From: Actinomycetes bacterium
GTDB lineage: Bacteria; Actinomycetota; Acidimicrobiia; Acidimicrobiales; Microtrichaceae
DNA length: 13,613 nt
Direction of reading: 5' to 3'
Assembly: GCA_023423475.1 (NCBI GenBank)
Contig: JAFAFN010000457.1
Span: 1-13,613 of the forward strand
Shown here: piece after piece, positions 1 through 6,473 of the stretch
How the letters are laid out: every line of letters starts with the position of its first letter
Numbering within the stretch: position 1 is the stretch's first letter
Notes under the pieces: generated by a model
Told to the model about the DNA's origin: nothing
The model's database searches: none
What the model saw: the letters and a program-made list of their open reading frames with translations, nothing else
Position numbers and translations under genes: made by a program

Positions 1-1
1 G

Positions 2-253
2 AAGTGGCGGGCGCCGATCCTCACGGTGATCGCGATCGTGGCGTCGCTGCCGATCTACTACGGCGTCGAGCAGCGGATGCTGCGCGTGAAGCTGCGCTTC
101 GCTGCCGAGAAGGAGGTCCTCGACCTCAACACCGGCAAGATGATGAGCGTCGAGGCCGCCATGGCCATGGCCCGCGGCGACGTGAGTGCCGAAGAGGTCG
201 AGGCCACCCCTGCGGACCTCGGCGACGACGACCCGGCGTCGGAGCATCGATGA
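2..253 (+). CDS. Membrane acyltransferase family 3 (OafA/YrhL-like), C-terminal fragment
   Basis: Only the last 83 codons are inside the window; the reading frame is open from base 2 and the N-terminus lies beyond the left edge. The visible part begins with one hydrophobic helix (PILTVIAIVASLPIYYGVE), followed by a basic, probably cytosolic tail (MLRVKLRF, then EKEVLDLNTGKM) and an acidic end. No catalytic motif is visible, so the family is assigned by comparison with the next gene. The last helix and tail align without gaps to the C-terminus of that complete acyltransferase, with 21 of 30 residues identical over the juxtamembrane stretch. This makes it a tandem paralogue. Its stop overlaps the next start (ATGA), so the two genes are probably translationally coupled. 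The acyl donor and acceptor cannot be told from the sequence. Confidence 0.8.
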   Translation, partial: KWRAPILTVIAIVASLPIYYGVEQRMLRVKLRFAAEKEVLDLNTGKMMSVEAAMAMARGDVSAEEVEATPADLGDDDPASEHR

Positions 254-1620
254 CGGCGGTCGACTCCGGGTCCGACGTCTTCATCTCGAAGGCGCCGAAG
301 CTCGGCCTCGTCGGCGGTTTCGACGGCATGCGCGGCATCGGCGTGTGCATGGTGCTCGTCGGCCACGCGCTCTACGAGTACGTCGAGTCGTGGGTCACGA
401 TCGTCGACACCTTCTTCGTGCTGAGCGGCTTCCTGATCACCACGCTGCTGCTGCAGGAGACCCGGACCACGGGGTCGATCGACCTCAAGAAGTTCTACAC
501 ACGTCGTGCCATCCGCCTCTTCCCGTCGGTGTGGCTCTTCGTCGGCGTGTGGCTCGTGATCTCGACGATCTCGACGATCGTGGGGTTCGAGCCCCTCAGC
601 CTGCGCTACGTCGGCCAGGACGCCGCCGCCGCGGTGTTCTACGTGTACCACCTGTTCTTCCCGAACGGCCTCGCGGTGATCGAGCCCACCGTGCAGGAGC
701 ACCGCACGATGTGGCACCTCTGGACCCTCTCGGTCGAGGAGTGGTTCTACGCGGCCATCGCCGGCACCGTGCTCATCTGCGTGCGTCGCCGCTGGATCGT
801 GCAGCTCGGCTCGCTCATGGTGGCGGCGTTCGTCGCCATCGGCGTCGCCCGCTGGTTCGCCTACACCGGGTTCTGGCAGGACGACGACGGCATGATCGCC
901 GGTGTCCGCATGGCGCTCCTGCAGCGCCCCGACGCCCTCATGCTCGGTGTGGCGCTCGCCTGCGGCAACGCCTACCTGACCGAGGAGCGCATGGATCGGG
1001 TGCGCCGCCCGATGCTCGTCGCCTGCACCGTCGGCTTCGTCGTCTGGCTGGCGATGCTCAACCTCTCGAGCGGGCTGATCCGGAAGCTCGGCGGACCGTA
1101 CTTCGACTACATGCCCTCGGGCCCCGAGGAGTTCACGCGGCCCCAGATGCTCGACACGATGTACTGGTTCCGGTTCGGGCACACCCTCGGCGCGCTCGGC
1201 TTCGCGCTGATCCTCGTGGGCCTGGTGCGATACCGGGACTGGTGGTTCACGAAGTTCCTCTCGTACCGGCACTTCCAGTGGCTCGGACGCATGAGCTACA
1301 CGCTCTACGTCTGGCACGCGCTGCCCTTCCTGATCCTGATGGCCGTGCTCGGCGGGGCCGACGCGAGCCTCGGGATGCAGCTCTTCCGCACGCCGATCCT
1401 GATCGCCGCGGCCTTCGCGATCTCCCTTCCCGTCTATTACCTGGTCGAGCTCAGGGTCCTGCGCATGAAGCTGCGGTTCTCGAGCGAGAAGGAGGTGCTC
1501 GACCTGACCACCGGCAAGATGGTCCAGGTCGGCGACGAGGGGCAGATCACCGAACCCGACCGGACCCTCGACCCCGACCAGGAGAGCGACGCTCCCGGCG
1601 ACGGAGGACCTGCCCGATGA
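250..1620 (+). CDS. Integral-membrane acyltransferase family 3 (OafA/YrhL-like)
   Basis: A 456-residue polytopic membrane protein of the Acyl_transf_3 family, which transfers acyl groups to sugars, glycans or lipids at the cytoplasmic membrane. Family landmarks are present. FDGMRG at 24-29 leads into the conserved His39 (VGH), the likely catalytic residue. DTFFVLSGFL is at 53-62, FYTRRAIRLFP at 82-92, HLWTLSVEEWFY at 156-167, and LGRMSYTLYVWH follows near the C-terminus. Roughly ten hydrophobic helices are visible, then a cytosolic tail (KEVLDLTTGKM) shared with the truncated upstream gene. The ATG at 250 is chosen because the N-terminus then matches the family and overlaps the upstream stop as ATGA; an earlier in-frame start would add about 80 low-complexity Arg-rich residues. 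Its stop overlaps the next start in the same way. There is no SGNH domain. The substrate is unknown; a cell-envelope glycan or lipid is the family-based guess. Confidence 0.93.
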   Translation: MTAVDSGSDVFISKAPKLGLVGGFDGMRGIGVCMVLVGHALYEYVESWVTIVDTFFVLSGFLITTLLLQETRTTGSIDLKKFYTRRAIRLFPSVWLFVGVWLVISTISTIVGFEPLSLRYVGQDAAAAVFYVYHLFFPNGLAVIEPTVQEHRTMWHLWTLSVEEWFYAAIAGTVLICVRRRWIVQLGSLMVAAFVAIGVARWFAYTGFWQDDDGMIAGVRMALLQRPDALMLGVALACGNAYLTEERMDRVRRPMLVACTVGFVVWLAMLNLSSGLIRKLGGPYFDYMPSGPEEFTRPQMLDTMYWFRFGHTLGALGFALILVGLVRYRDWWFTKFLSYRHFQWLGRMSYTLYVWHALPFLILMAVLGGADASLGMQLFRTPILIAAAFAISLPVYYLVELRVLRMKLRFSSEKEVLDLTTGKMVQVGDEGQITEPDRTLDPDQESDAPGDGGPAR

Positions 1621-2198
1621 CGCCAGAACCCCTTCCGCCAGCACCCCTTCCGCCAGAACCCCTTCCGCCAGCACCCCGCATCGCTCCGGTGCCGCCCGAG
1701 GACTGGGACGACGACACGGCCGCGTTGCTCGGCGCCGTCGGGCCGCTCAACCTGTTCACCACGATGGCCAACCACCCGAAGCTGATGAAGCGGTGGCTGG
1801 TCTTCGGGGCGCACGTGCTGTCGAAGTCGACGCTGCCCGCCAGGGAGCGCGAGCTGGCGATCCTGCGGGTCGGATGGCGCTGCGGCTCCGACTACGAGTT
1901 CGGCCAGCACACCCTGATCGGTCGCGACGCGGGGTTGTCCGACGACGAGATCGTGCGCACCACCCACGACGGGCTCGACGGCTGGAGCGACGACGACGCG
2001 GCGCTGCTCGCCGCGGCCGACGAGCTGGTGGCGGAGCAGCGGATCTCCGATTCCACCTGGTCGCAGCTGTCGCAGCGCTGGTCGACCGAGCAGCTGATGG
2101 ACATCGTCTTCACCGTCGGCCAGTACGTCACCGTGTGCATGGCGCTGCGCACCTTCGGGGTGCAGCGCGACGACGGCGTCCCCGGCTTCCCCGCATGA
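1617..2198 (+). CDS. Carboxymuconolactone decarboxylase (CMD)/AhpD-like protein
   Basis: A 193-residue protein with a single CMD-type all-helical domain. The domain core is RERELAILRVGWRCGSDYEFGQH at about 76-98, followed by IGRDAGLSDDEI, a common form in actinobacterial CMD proteins. Cys89, Glu94 and His98 are present, but the CxxC pair of AhpD-type peroxidases is not, so a classical disulfide-reductase role is unlikely. Family members include gamma-carboxymuconolactone decarboxylase and many uncharacterised proteins beside steroid or aromatic catabolism genes. The first 20 residues are a proline-rich repeat (PEPLP/PAPLP twice) encoded by a near-perfect DNA repeat; the domain itself starts near residue 28. 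The start at 1617 gives ATGA overlaps at both ends with its neighbours, supporting one operon. The true reaction is not known. Confidence 0.88.
   Translation: MTPEPLPPAPLPPEPLPPAPRIAPVPPEDWDDDTAALLGAVGPLNLFTTMANHPKLMKRWLVFGAHVLSKSTLPARERELAILRVGWRCGSDYEFGQHTLIGRDAGLSDDEIVRTTHDGLDGWSDDDAALLAAADELVAEQRISDSTWSQLSQRWSTEQLMDIVFTVGQYVTVCMALRTFGVQRDDGVPGFPA
1621..1677 (+). repeat. Coding tandem repeat, 30-base unit made of two 15-base halves
   Basis: Units of 15 bases (CGCCAGAACCCCTTC and CGCCAGCACCCCTTC) alternate four times. They differ only by A/C at the seventh base, and the last copy lacks its final three bases. The second 30-base unit matches the first through base 27. The repeat lies directly after the start codon of the CMD-like gene and encodes PEPLP-PAPLP-PEPLP-PAP. 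Its length is a multiple of three, so copy-number change would lengthen the N-terminal tail without shifting the frame. Confidence 0.95.
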
Positions 2199-3061
2199 CC
2201 ACCTCTGGGGGCGCTCCCGACGAGGTCGATCACTCGCTGCCGCCGTCGGCGCGTCCTGCCGGATCCGGCCGCTTCCGGGGGAAGGTCGCGGTCGTCGTCG
2301 GCGGCGGGCAGACGCCGGGTGACCGGATCGGCAACGGACGTGCGGTGTCGTTGCTGCTCGCCCACGAGGGCGCATCGGTGCTCGTGGTCGATCGGGACGT
2401 CGACTCCGCCGAGGGGACCGTCGCCCTGATCGAGGCAGCCGGGGGCACTGCGACGGCGTTCCGCGCCGACATCACCTCCGAGGACGACTGCCGTGCCGTC
2501 CCGGCACGAGCCGTCGAACAGCTCGGCGGGATCGACGTGCTGGTCAACAACGTCGGCATCGGCACCGGTGACGCGGGTGCGACGAAGCTCACCGAGGACG
2601 CCTGGGACCTGATCCACGACGTGAACCTCAAGGGACCGTGGATGACGTGCAAGCACTCGCTGCCGGTCATGTCGGCGCACGGCGGGGGAGCGGTGGTCAA
2701 CGTGTCCTCGATCGCGTCGGTGTGCTCGGTGCCGTTCCTGGCCTACAAGACGTCGAAGGCGGGTCTGAACGCCCTCACCCACCAGCTGGCGATGTCGGGT
2801 GCGTCACGCAACATCCGGGTCAACGCGGTGCTGCCAGGGCTGATGGACACCCCGATGGCGATCGAGACGATGGCCGAGGCCACCGGCATCGACCGTGCCG
2901 AGCTGCGCAGCGCTCGCGATTCGCTCGTCCCCTTCGGTCAGAAGATGGGCACGGCGTGGGACGTCGCCAACGCGGTGGCCTTTCTCGCGTCCGACGACGC
3001 CCGGTTCGTCACCGGCGTGCTGCTGCCCGTCGACGGCGGCCAGCACGCTCGCATCGGCTGA
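2195..3061 (+). CDS. Short-chain dehydrogenase/reductase with extended glycine loop
   Basis: A 288-residue NAD(P)-dependent oxidoreductase of the classical SDR fold. Motifs are the cofactor-binding start VAVVVGGGQTPGDRIGNG at 31-48, Asp67 after the second strand (VVDRD, usually a sign of NAD preference), NNVG at 118-121, Asn144, Ser171, Tyr184 and Lys188 (YKTSK). The C-terminus ends with the usual TGVLLPVDGG. The glycine loop is longer than the usual TGxxxGIG, with an insert between GGGQ and IGNG. About 28 residues precede the first strand, which is also longer than usual; no internal Met offers a better start, and the ATG overlaps the upstream CMD stop as ATGA. It is the last gene of the operon and ends three bases before the convergent TetR gene. 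The substrate is unknown; an alcohol/ketone step on the same metabolite as the operon partners is an inference. Confidence 0.92.
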   Translation: MTTSGGAPDEVDHSLPPSARPAGSGRFRGKVAVVVGGGQTPGDRIGNGRAVSLLLAHEGASVLVVDRDVDSAEGTVALIEAAGGTATAFRADITSEDDCRAVPARAVEQLGGIDVLVNNVGIGTGDAGATKLTEDAWDLIHDVNLKGPWMTCKHSLPVMSAHGGGAVVNVSSIASVCSVPFLAYKTSKAGLNALTHQLAMSGASRNIRVNAVLPGLMDTPMAIETMAEATGIDRAELRSARDSLVPFGQKMGTAWDVANAVAFLASDDARFVTGVLLPVDGGQHARIG

Positions 3062-3064
3062 CGT

Positions 3065-3649
3065 TCAGCCCGTCGGCCCGGCGGCGGGTCGGTGCGCGAT
3101 GAGGAACTGGTCCGCCACCCGGTCCGCGAACCGCTCGTCCACCGGCACGGTCTCGAACAGCCCGGCCAGGAGCAGCGGACCCACCAGCAGCGCGAGCGCC
3201 GCTTCGGCGTCGTCCACCACGACGGGGTCGAGCGCGCCCGCCTCGACGCAGCGGCGCAACAGCTGCTCGCCGACGTCGAACTGCTGCCCCTCGATCTCGT
3301 CCTGGACGCCTGCGACGGGAGCATGCTGCAGCTTGAGCAGCAGCAGTGCAGGGATCATCCGACGCCAGCTCGGATCGTTGAGGTTCTCGGCCAACTGACG
3401 GGTGAGGTCCCGCACCGCGTCGTCGGGGGAGAGCGACGGATCGGGCTCCTCGATCTGGGGTGCGCAGTTGTCGAACACGGCGGCGACCAGCTCGTCCCGT
3501 GTGGCCCAGTGCCGGTACACGGTCGACTTCGCCACACCGGAGCGTGCGACCACGCCGTCGACGGTCAACGCCTCGGGCCCGCCCTCGACGAGCAGCTCGG
3601 TGGCGGCGGCCATCACCGCGGCGTGGGTCTTCGCGATTCTCGGGTCCAT
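3065..3649 (-). CDS. TetR/AcrR-family transcriptional regulator
   Basis: A 194-residue protein with the standard layout: an N-terminal DNA-binding domain with helix-turn-helix at about 28-47 (ALTVDGVVARSGVAKSTVYRHW), then a helical ligand-binding and dimerisation domain. The ATG at 3649 gives the expected short lead-in (MDPRIAKTHAAVMAAATELL). It is divergent from the MFS exporter and separated from it by 122 bases, the usual arrangement for a local repressor released by the exported compound. A palindromic candidate operator overlaps the putative promoters of both genes. Its 3' end lies three bases from the stop of the convergent SDR gene, with no room for a separate terminator. The inducer is unknown. 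Confidence 0.93.
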   Translation of the reverse strand: MDPRIAKTHAAVMAAATELLVEGGPEALTVDGVVARSGVAKSTVYRHWATRDELVAAVFDNCAPQIEEPDPSLSPDDAVRDLTRQLAENLNDPSWRRMIPALLLLKLQHAPVAGVQDEIEGQQFDVGEQLLRRCVEAGALDPVVVDDAEAALALLVGPLLLAGLFETVPVDERFADRVADQFLIAHRPAAGPTG

Positions 3650-3660
3650 GGTGCGCTCTC

Positions 3661-3731
3661 GACGGTAGCTGTGACTCGTGTCGCTTCCCGAAGGGTTGAG
3701 TCTCGACTCGGAGTAATCGTACGCTACCGTC
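3661..3731. repeat. Inverted repeat flanking the tetR/MFS control region
   Basis: GACGGTAGC at 3661-3669 is the exact reverse complement of GCTACCGTC at 3723-3731, with 53 bases between. The right arm lies inside the candidate operator, so the left arm, close to the tetR start, could be a second half-site. A further short palindrome GAGTC-TC-GACTC lies at 3698-3709. Confidence 0.55.
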
Positions 3732-3736
3732 TCGTA
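3720..3736. promoter_or_regulatory. Candidate TetR operator in the divergent gap
   Basis: Imperfect 17-base palindrome TACGCTAC-C-GTCTCGTA: TACG pairs with CGTA, AC pairs with GT around the centre, and 6 of 8 positions match. It overlaps weak promoter-like boxes for both genes: TTGAGT (3696-3701) with TACGCT (3720-3725) for the transporter, and TTGAGC with TAGCGT on the minus strand (3749-3744, 3726-3721) for the regulator. Autorepression plus exporter control would follow. Binding is inferred from position and symmetry only. Confidence 0.5.
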
Positions 3737-3771
3737 TCGTAAAGCTCAAACACCCCCCGGATCGGACAACG

Positions 3772-5376
3772 ATGACCGAACACGAAGCAGACCTCACCTA
3801 TGCGGACGCCCCGCCCGACGACGGTGTCGACGACCCCAAGCAGCGCACCCGCATCCTGGTGGCGATGTGCGTGGCGCTGGTCGCCGTGGTCGCCTCGGTC
3901 TCGGGCCTGAACGTCGCCCAGCAGCAGCTCGCCGTCGAGCTGGGCGCCAGTCAGAGCCAGCTGCTCTGGATCATCAACGGCTACACGATCGCCCTCGCCG
4001 CGCTGCTCATGCCCGTCGGGGCCATCGGTGACCGGTTCGGCCGCAAGAAGGTGCTCGTCACCGGCCTGGCGCTGTTCGTCGCCTCGAACCTCGGCGCCGC
4101 GTTCGCCTCGTCGGTCTCGATGCTCATCGGCTTCCGGGTGCTCGGCGGCGTCGCTGCGGCGATGATCATGCCGGTCACCCTGTCGGTGATCACCTCGAGC
4201 TTCCCGGCCGAGGACCGGGACCGGGCCATCGGCGTCTGGGCGGGCTTCGCCGGTGCCGGCGGCATCATCGGACTCTTCACCTCGTCGCTCGTCATCGACA
4301 ACTTCACCTGGCCGTGGGTCTTCGCACTGCCCGTCGTGATGGCTGCGATCGCACTGGCCATGACGCTCGTGTCGGTGCCGCACTCCAGCGAGCACCACGA
4401 GGGCCGTTTCGACACCGTCGGCTCCGTGCTCTCGGCGATCGCCGTCGGTGCGCTCGTGCTCGGCATCCACGAAGGCCCCGAGGCCGGCTGGACCGCACCC
4501 ATCACGCTGGTCGCGATCGTGGTCGGTCTTGCCGCGGCGATCGGGTTCGCGCTCTGGGAGCTCCGCCAGGAGCACCCGCTGCTCGATCTTCGGGTCTTCC
4601 GCAATCGGATGCTCGCATCGGGTTCGTTCGCCCTGCTCGTGACCTTCGCCGTGATGACGGGACTGTTCCTCGTCGTCGTGCAGTACCTCATGGTCGTGCT
4701 CGGCTACTCGGCGATCGGCGCCGCAGCGGGCCTCATCCCGCTGGCGCTGCTGATGATGCCGCTCTCCGCGATCGCGCCACTGATCGCACGCCGTGTGGGC
4801 ATGCGGGTGATGTTCGTGGGCGGCAGCGGGCTCATCGCCGCTGGGCTCGCCACGATGGCCGCCATGGCGAGCATCGACGGCGGCTACCTGTCGGTCCTGC
4901 CCGGCATGTTGATCATGGCCGTCGGCGTCGGTCTCATCATGACCCCGGGCACGACCGCCATCACGGCGTCGCTCCCGCCCGAGGAGCAGGGCGTCGCCTC
5001 GGCGCTGAACGACACGGTGCGTGAGTTCGGTGCAGCGGTCGGCGTGGCGCTGCTGGGCAGCGTCATGAGCGCCGGCTACTCCTCGGCGGTGTCTGCCTCG
5101 ACCGGCGCGCTGCCGCCCGAGGCCGCACACGCGGTCGAGGAAGGCATCGGCGGCGCGGTCGGCGTGTCGATGCAGATGGCCGACGAAGGGTTCGCCGAGC
5201 CGGCGGCACAGCTCATGGATGCCGCCAAGTCCGCGTTCCTGGACGGCTGGACCGGTTCGATGTGGGTCAGCGCCGGCATCGCCCTGCTCGTCGCCGTCGT
5301 GAGTGCCTTCTGGACCCCCAGCCGGGCACACGAACACGCGTCGGCCGCCGTCGTCGACGAGGCCGTCGTGGCCTGA
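3772..5376 (+). CDS. MFS exporter, DHA2 (14-helix, EmrB/QacA-like) family
   Basis: A 534-residue inner-membrane transporter. Length and hydrophobic pattern fit the 14-helix DHA2 group of proton-coupled drug or metabolite efflux pumps. The loop 2-3 motif A is clear (GAIGDRFGRKKV, 83-94), and LWIINGYTIALAALLMP (65-81) matches the helix 2 region of the family. Two signatures are degenerate. Helix 1 reads SVSGLNVAQQQLA where DHA2 pumps usually have an LDxTIVNVALP-like stretch, so the acidic residue is missing. The helix 5 antiporter motif reads GFAGAGGIIGLFTSS without the usual GPxxGG. Substrate range or energy coupling may differ. It is divergent from a TetR gene, its probable regulator. The ATG at 3772 has only a weak ribosome-binding site (GGATCGG). 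A hairpin follows the gene. Confidence 0.93.
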   Translation: MTEHEADLTYADAPPDDGVDDPKQRTRILVAMCVALVAVVASVSGLNVAQQQLAVELGASQSQLLWIINGYTIALAALLMPVGAIGDRFGRKKVLVTGLALFVASNLGAAFASSVSMLIGFRVLGGVAAAMIMPVTLSVITSSFPAEDRDRAIGVWAGFAGAGGIIGLFTSSLVIDNFTWPWVFALPVVMAAIALAMTLVSVPHSSEHHEGRFDTVGSVLSAIAVGALVLGIHEGPEAGWTAPITLVAIVVGLAAAIGFALWELRQEHPLLDLRVFRNRMLASGSFALLVTFAVMTGLFLVVVQYLMVVLGYSAIGAAAGLIPLALLMMPLSAIAPLIARRVGMRVMFVGGSGLIAAGLATMAAMASIDGGYLSVLPGMLIMAVGVGLIMTPGTTAITASLPPEEQGVASALNDTVREFGAAVGVALLGSVMSAGYSSAVSASTGALPPEAAHAVEEGIGGAVGVSMQMADEGFAEPAAQLMDAAKSAFLDGWTGSMWVSAGIALLVAVVSAFWTPSRAHEHASAAVVDEAVVA

Positions 5377-5398
5377 TCGCGGTAGAGCCTGATCGCGG
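5371..5398 (+). repeat. Short direct repeat spanning the transporter stop codon
   Basis: GCCTGATCGCGG occurs at 5371-5382 and again at 5387-5398, a 16-base period. The first copy contains the TGA stop of the MFS gene. It looks like a small local duplication; no function is evident. Confidence 0.7.
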
Positions 5399-5413
5399 CG
5401 GGGCCGGACGCGA

Positions 5414-5442
5414 CGGAGCCCCGGGCGTGGCCCGGGGCTCCG
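5414..5442. terminator. Strong hairpin between convergent genes, probable bidirectional terminator
   Basis: A perfect 13-base-pair stem (CGGAGCCCCGGGC / GCCCGGGGCTCCG) with a GTG loop lies between the stops of the MFS gene (plus) and the SDR gene (minus). There is no T-tract, as is common for actinobacterial hairpin terminators. The symmetric stem would work on both strands. Confidence 0.8.
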
Positions 5443-5468
5443 ATCGGTGACTCGTACGTGCGTCGAGC

Positions 5469-6362
5469 TCAGCTCAGCGTCTCGAGCAGCTTCTTGAGCT
5501 CGCCGGAGGGGTCCTCGGGCACGATGTAACCGGTCTCGTCACGGATCTGGTCGAAGTGGTCACGCACGTCCTCGGCGCTGTGACCCTCGCCGTACCAGCC
5601 CGGGGTGAGCCCGATGAAGTAGCGGGCGACGATGCCGCCGGCGACGGAGTAGACCTCGCCGTTGACGGGGCAGTCCTCGTGGGCGAGGTACGTCACCGTC
5701 GGGGTGACCTCGGACGGCTCGAGCTTGTCGCCGAGCGGCCCGAGCAGGTCCTCGGTCATGCGGGTCTTCGCGACGGGGGCGATGGCGTTGGCCTTGATGC
5801 CCTTGGACTTGCCCTCGTTGGCGAGCACGCGGGTGAAGCCGACGATGCCGAGCTTGGCGGCGCCGTAGTTGCTCTGGCCGAAGTTGCCCAGCAGGCCCGA
5901 GTTCGAGCTGGTGTTCACGATGCGGCCGTAGCCCTTCTCACGCATGATCAGCCAGGCCGGCTGGGTCACGTAGAAGGCGCCGAGCAGGTGCACGGCGATG
6001 ACCGGCTCGAGCAGCTCGGGGGTCAGGTTATGGAACGTCTTGTCGCGCAGGATGCCGGCGTTGTTGATGACGATGTCGACGGTGTCGAACGCGTCGACAG
6101 CGGTCTGCACGATGGCGGCGCCGCCCTCGGGCGTGGCGACCGAGTTGTGGTCCGCGACGGCCTCGCCGCCGTTGGCGACGATCTCGTCGACGACCAGCTG
6201 CGCGGCCGAGGCGTTGTCGCCGACGCCGTCGACGGAGCCGCCGAGATCGTTGACGACGACGCGAGCGCCGCGGCGGGCGAGCTCGAGCGCGTGCGACTTG
6301 CCGAGGCCGCCGCCGGCGCCGGTGACGATCGCGACCTTGCCGTCGAATACCAGGTCAGACAT
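5469..6362 (-). CDS. SDR of the MFE-2/Hsd4A type, probable 3-hydroxyacyl-CoA dehydrogenase
   Basis: A 297-residue SDR resembling the (3R)-hydroxyacyl-CoA dehydrogenase domain of peroxisomal multifunctional enzyme 2 and mycobacterial Hsd4A-type enzymes. Motifs are TGAGGGLG at 14-21, VVNDLGGSVDG at 36-46 (the long acidic loop typical of MFE-2 and NAD use), NNAG at 100-103, VHLLG at 124-128 (this group has His where most SDRs have Asn), Ser153, Tyr166 and Lys170. The tail continues past the SDR core (PGWYGEG, then a helical end), also typical. It would oxidise a 3-hydroxyacyl-CoA during beta-oxidation of a fatty or sterol side chain. The ATG at 6362 has a good ribosome-binding site (AAGGGG, 8 bases upstream). 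The upstream gap to the surface-protein gene is 111 bases, so a separate promoter is possible; a weak minus-strand TAACTT box lies at 6445-6440. There is no fused hydratase or SCP2 domain. Confidence 0.9.
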   Translation of the reverse strand: MSDLVFDGKVAIVTGAGGGLGKSHALELARRGARVVVNDLGGSVDGVGDNASAAQLVVDEIVANGGEAVADHNSVATPEGGAAIVQTAVDAFDTVDIVINNAGILRDKTFHNLTPELLEPVIAVHLLGAFYVTQPAWLIMREKGYGRIVNTSSNSGLLGNFGQSNYGAAKLGIVGFTRVLANEGKSKGIKANAIAPVAKTRMTEDLLGPLGDKLEPSEVTPTVTYLAHEDCPVNGEVYSVAGGIVARYFIGLTPGWYGEGHSAEDVRDHFDQIRDETGYIVPEDPSGELKKLLETLS

Positions 6363-6391
6363 GTGGTCCCCTTGATGCAGAAGTGGGTGGG

Positions 6392-6433
6392 CGTGTCGCG
6401 CTCACGGTGGACGCACCCCCGGTCCTCGACACG
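6392..6433. repeat. Inverted repeat in the leader of the MFE-2-type SDR gene
   Basis: CGTGTCG at 6392-6398 is the exact reverse complement of CGACACG at 6427-6433. A smaller GGTG/CACC-type pair lies in between. It could be a leader hairpin, the tail of a terminator for the upstream surface-protein gene, or a regulator site; the sequence does not decide. Confidence 0.4.
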
Positions 6434-6473
6434 GGCAACAAGTTACCGACGGGTCAGCGGTGCGACGAATCTG

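Noticed and set aside
250..1620. Earlier start for the acyltransferase near base 4
   Set aside because: It would add about 80 Arg-rich residues that overlap the real upstream frame; the ATGA overlap at 250 gives the family N-terminus.
58..1674. Long open frame on the minus strand opposite the acyltransferase
   Set aside because: Low-complexity Arg/Glu/His/Asp-rich translation typical of antisense frames in GC-rich genes. The plus-strand frame has all family motifs.
1621..1677. Repeat as a CRISPR array or mobile-element end
   Set aside because: Units are contiguous without spacers and lie in frame in a coding sequence. No Cas or transposase gene is present.
3724..5337. Long minus-strand open frame opposite the MFS transporter
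   Set aside because: No hydrophobic or domain pattern, His/Asp/Arg-rich; it is the shadow of a gene with strong third-position GC bias.
6363..6473. Well-defined sigma-70-type promoter for the MFE-2-type SDR gene
   Set aside because: Only a weak TAACTT box is present, with no matching -35 element; it is mentioned but not called.
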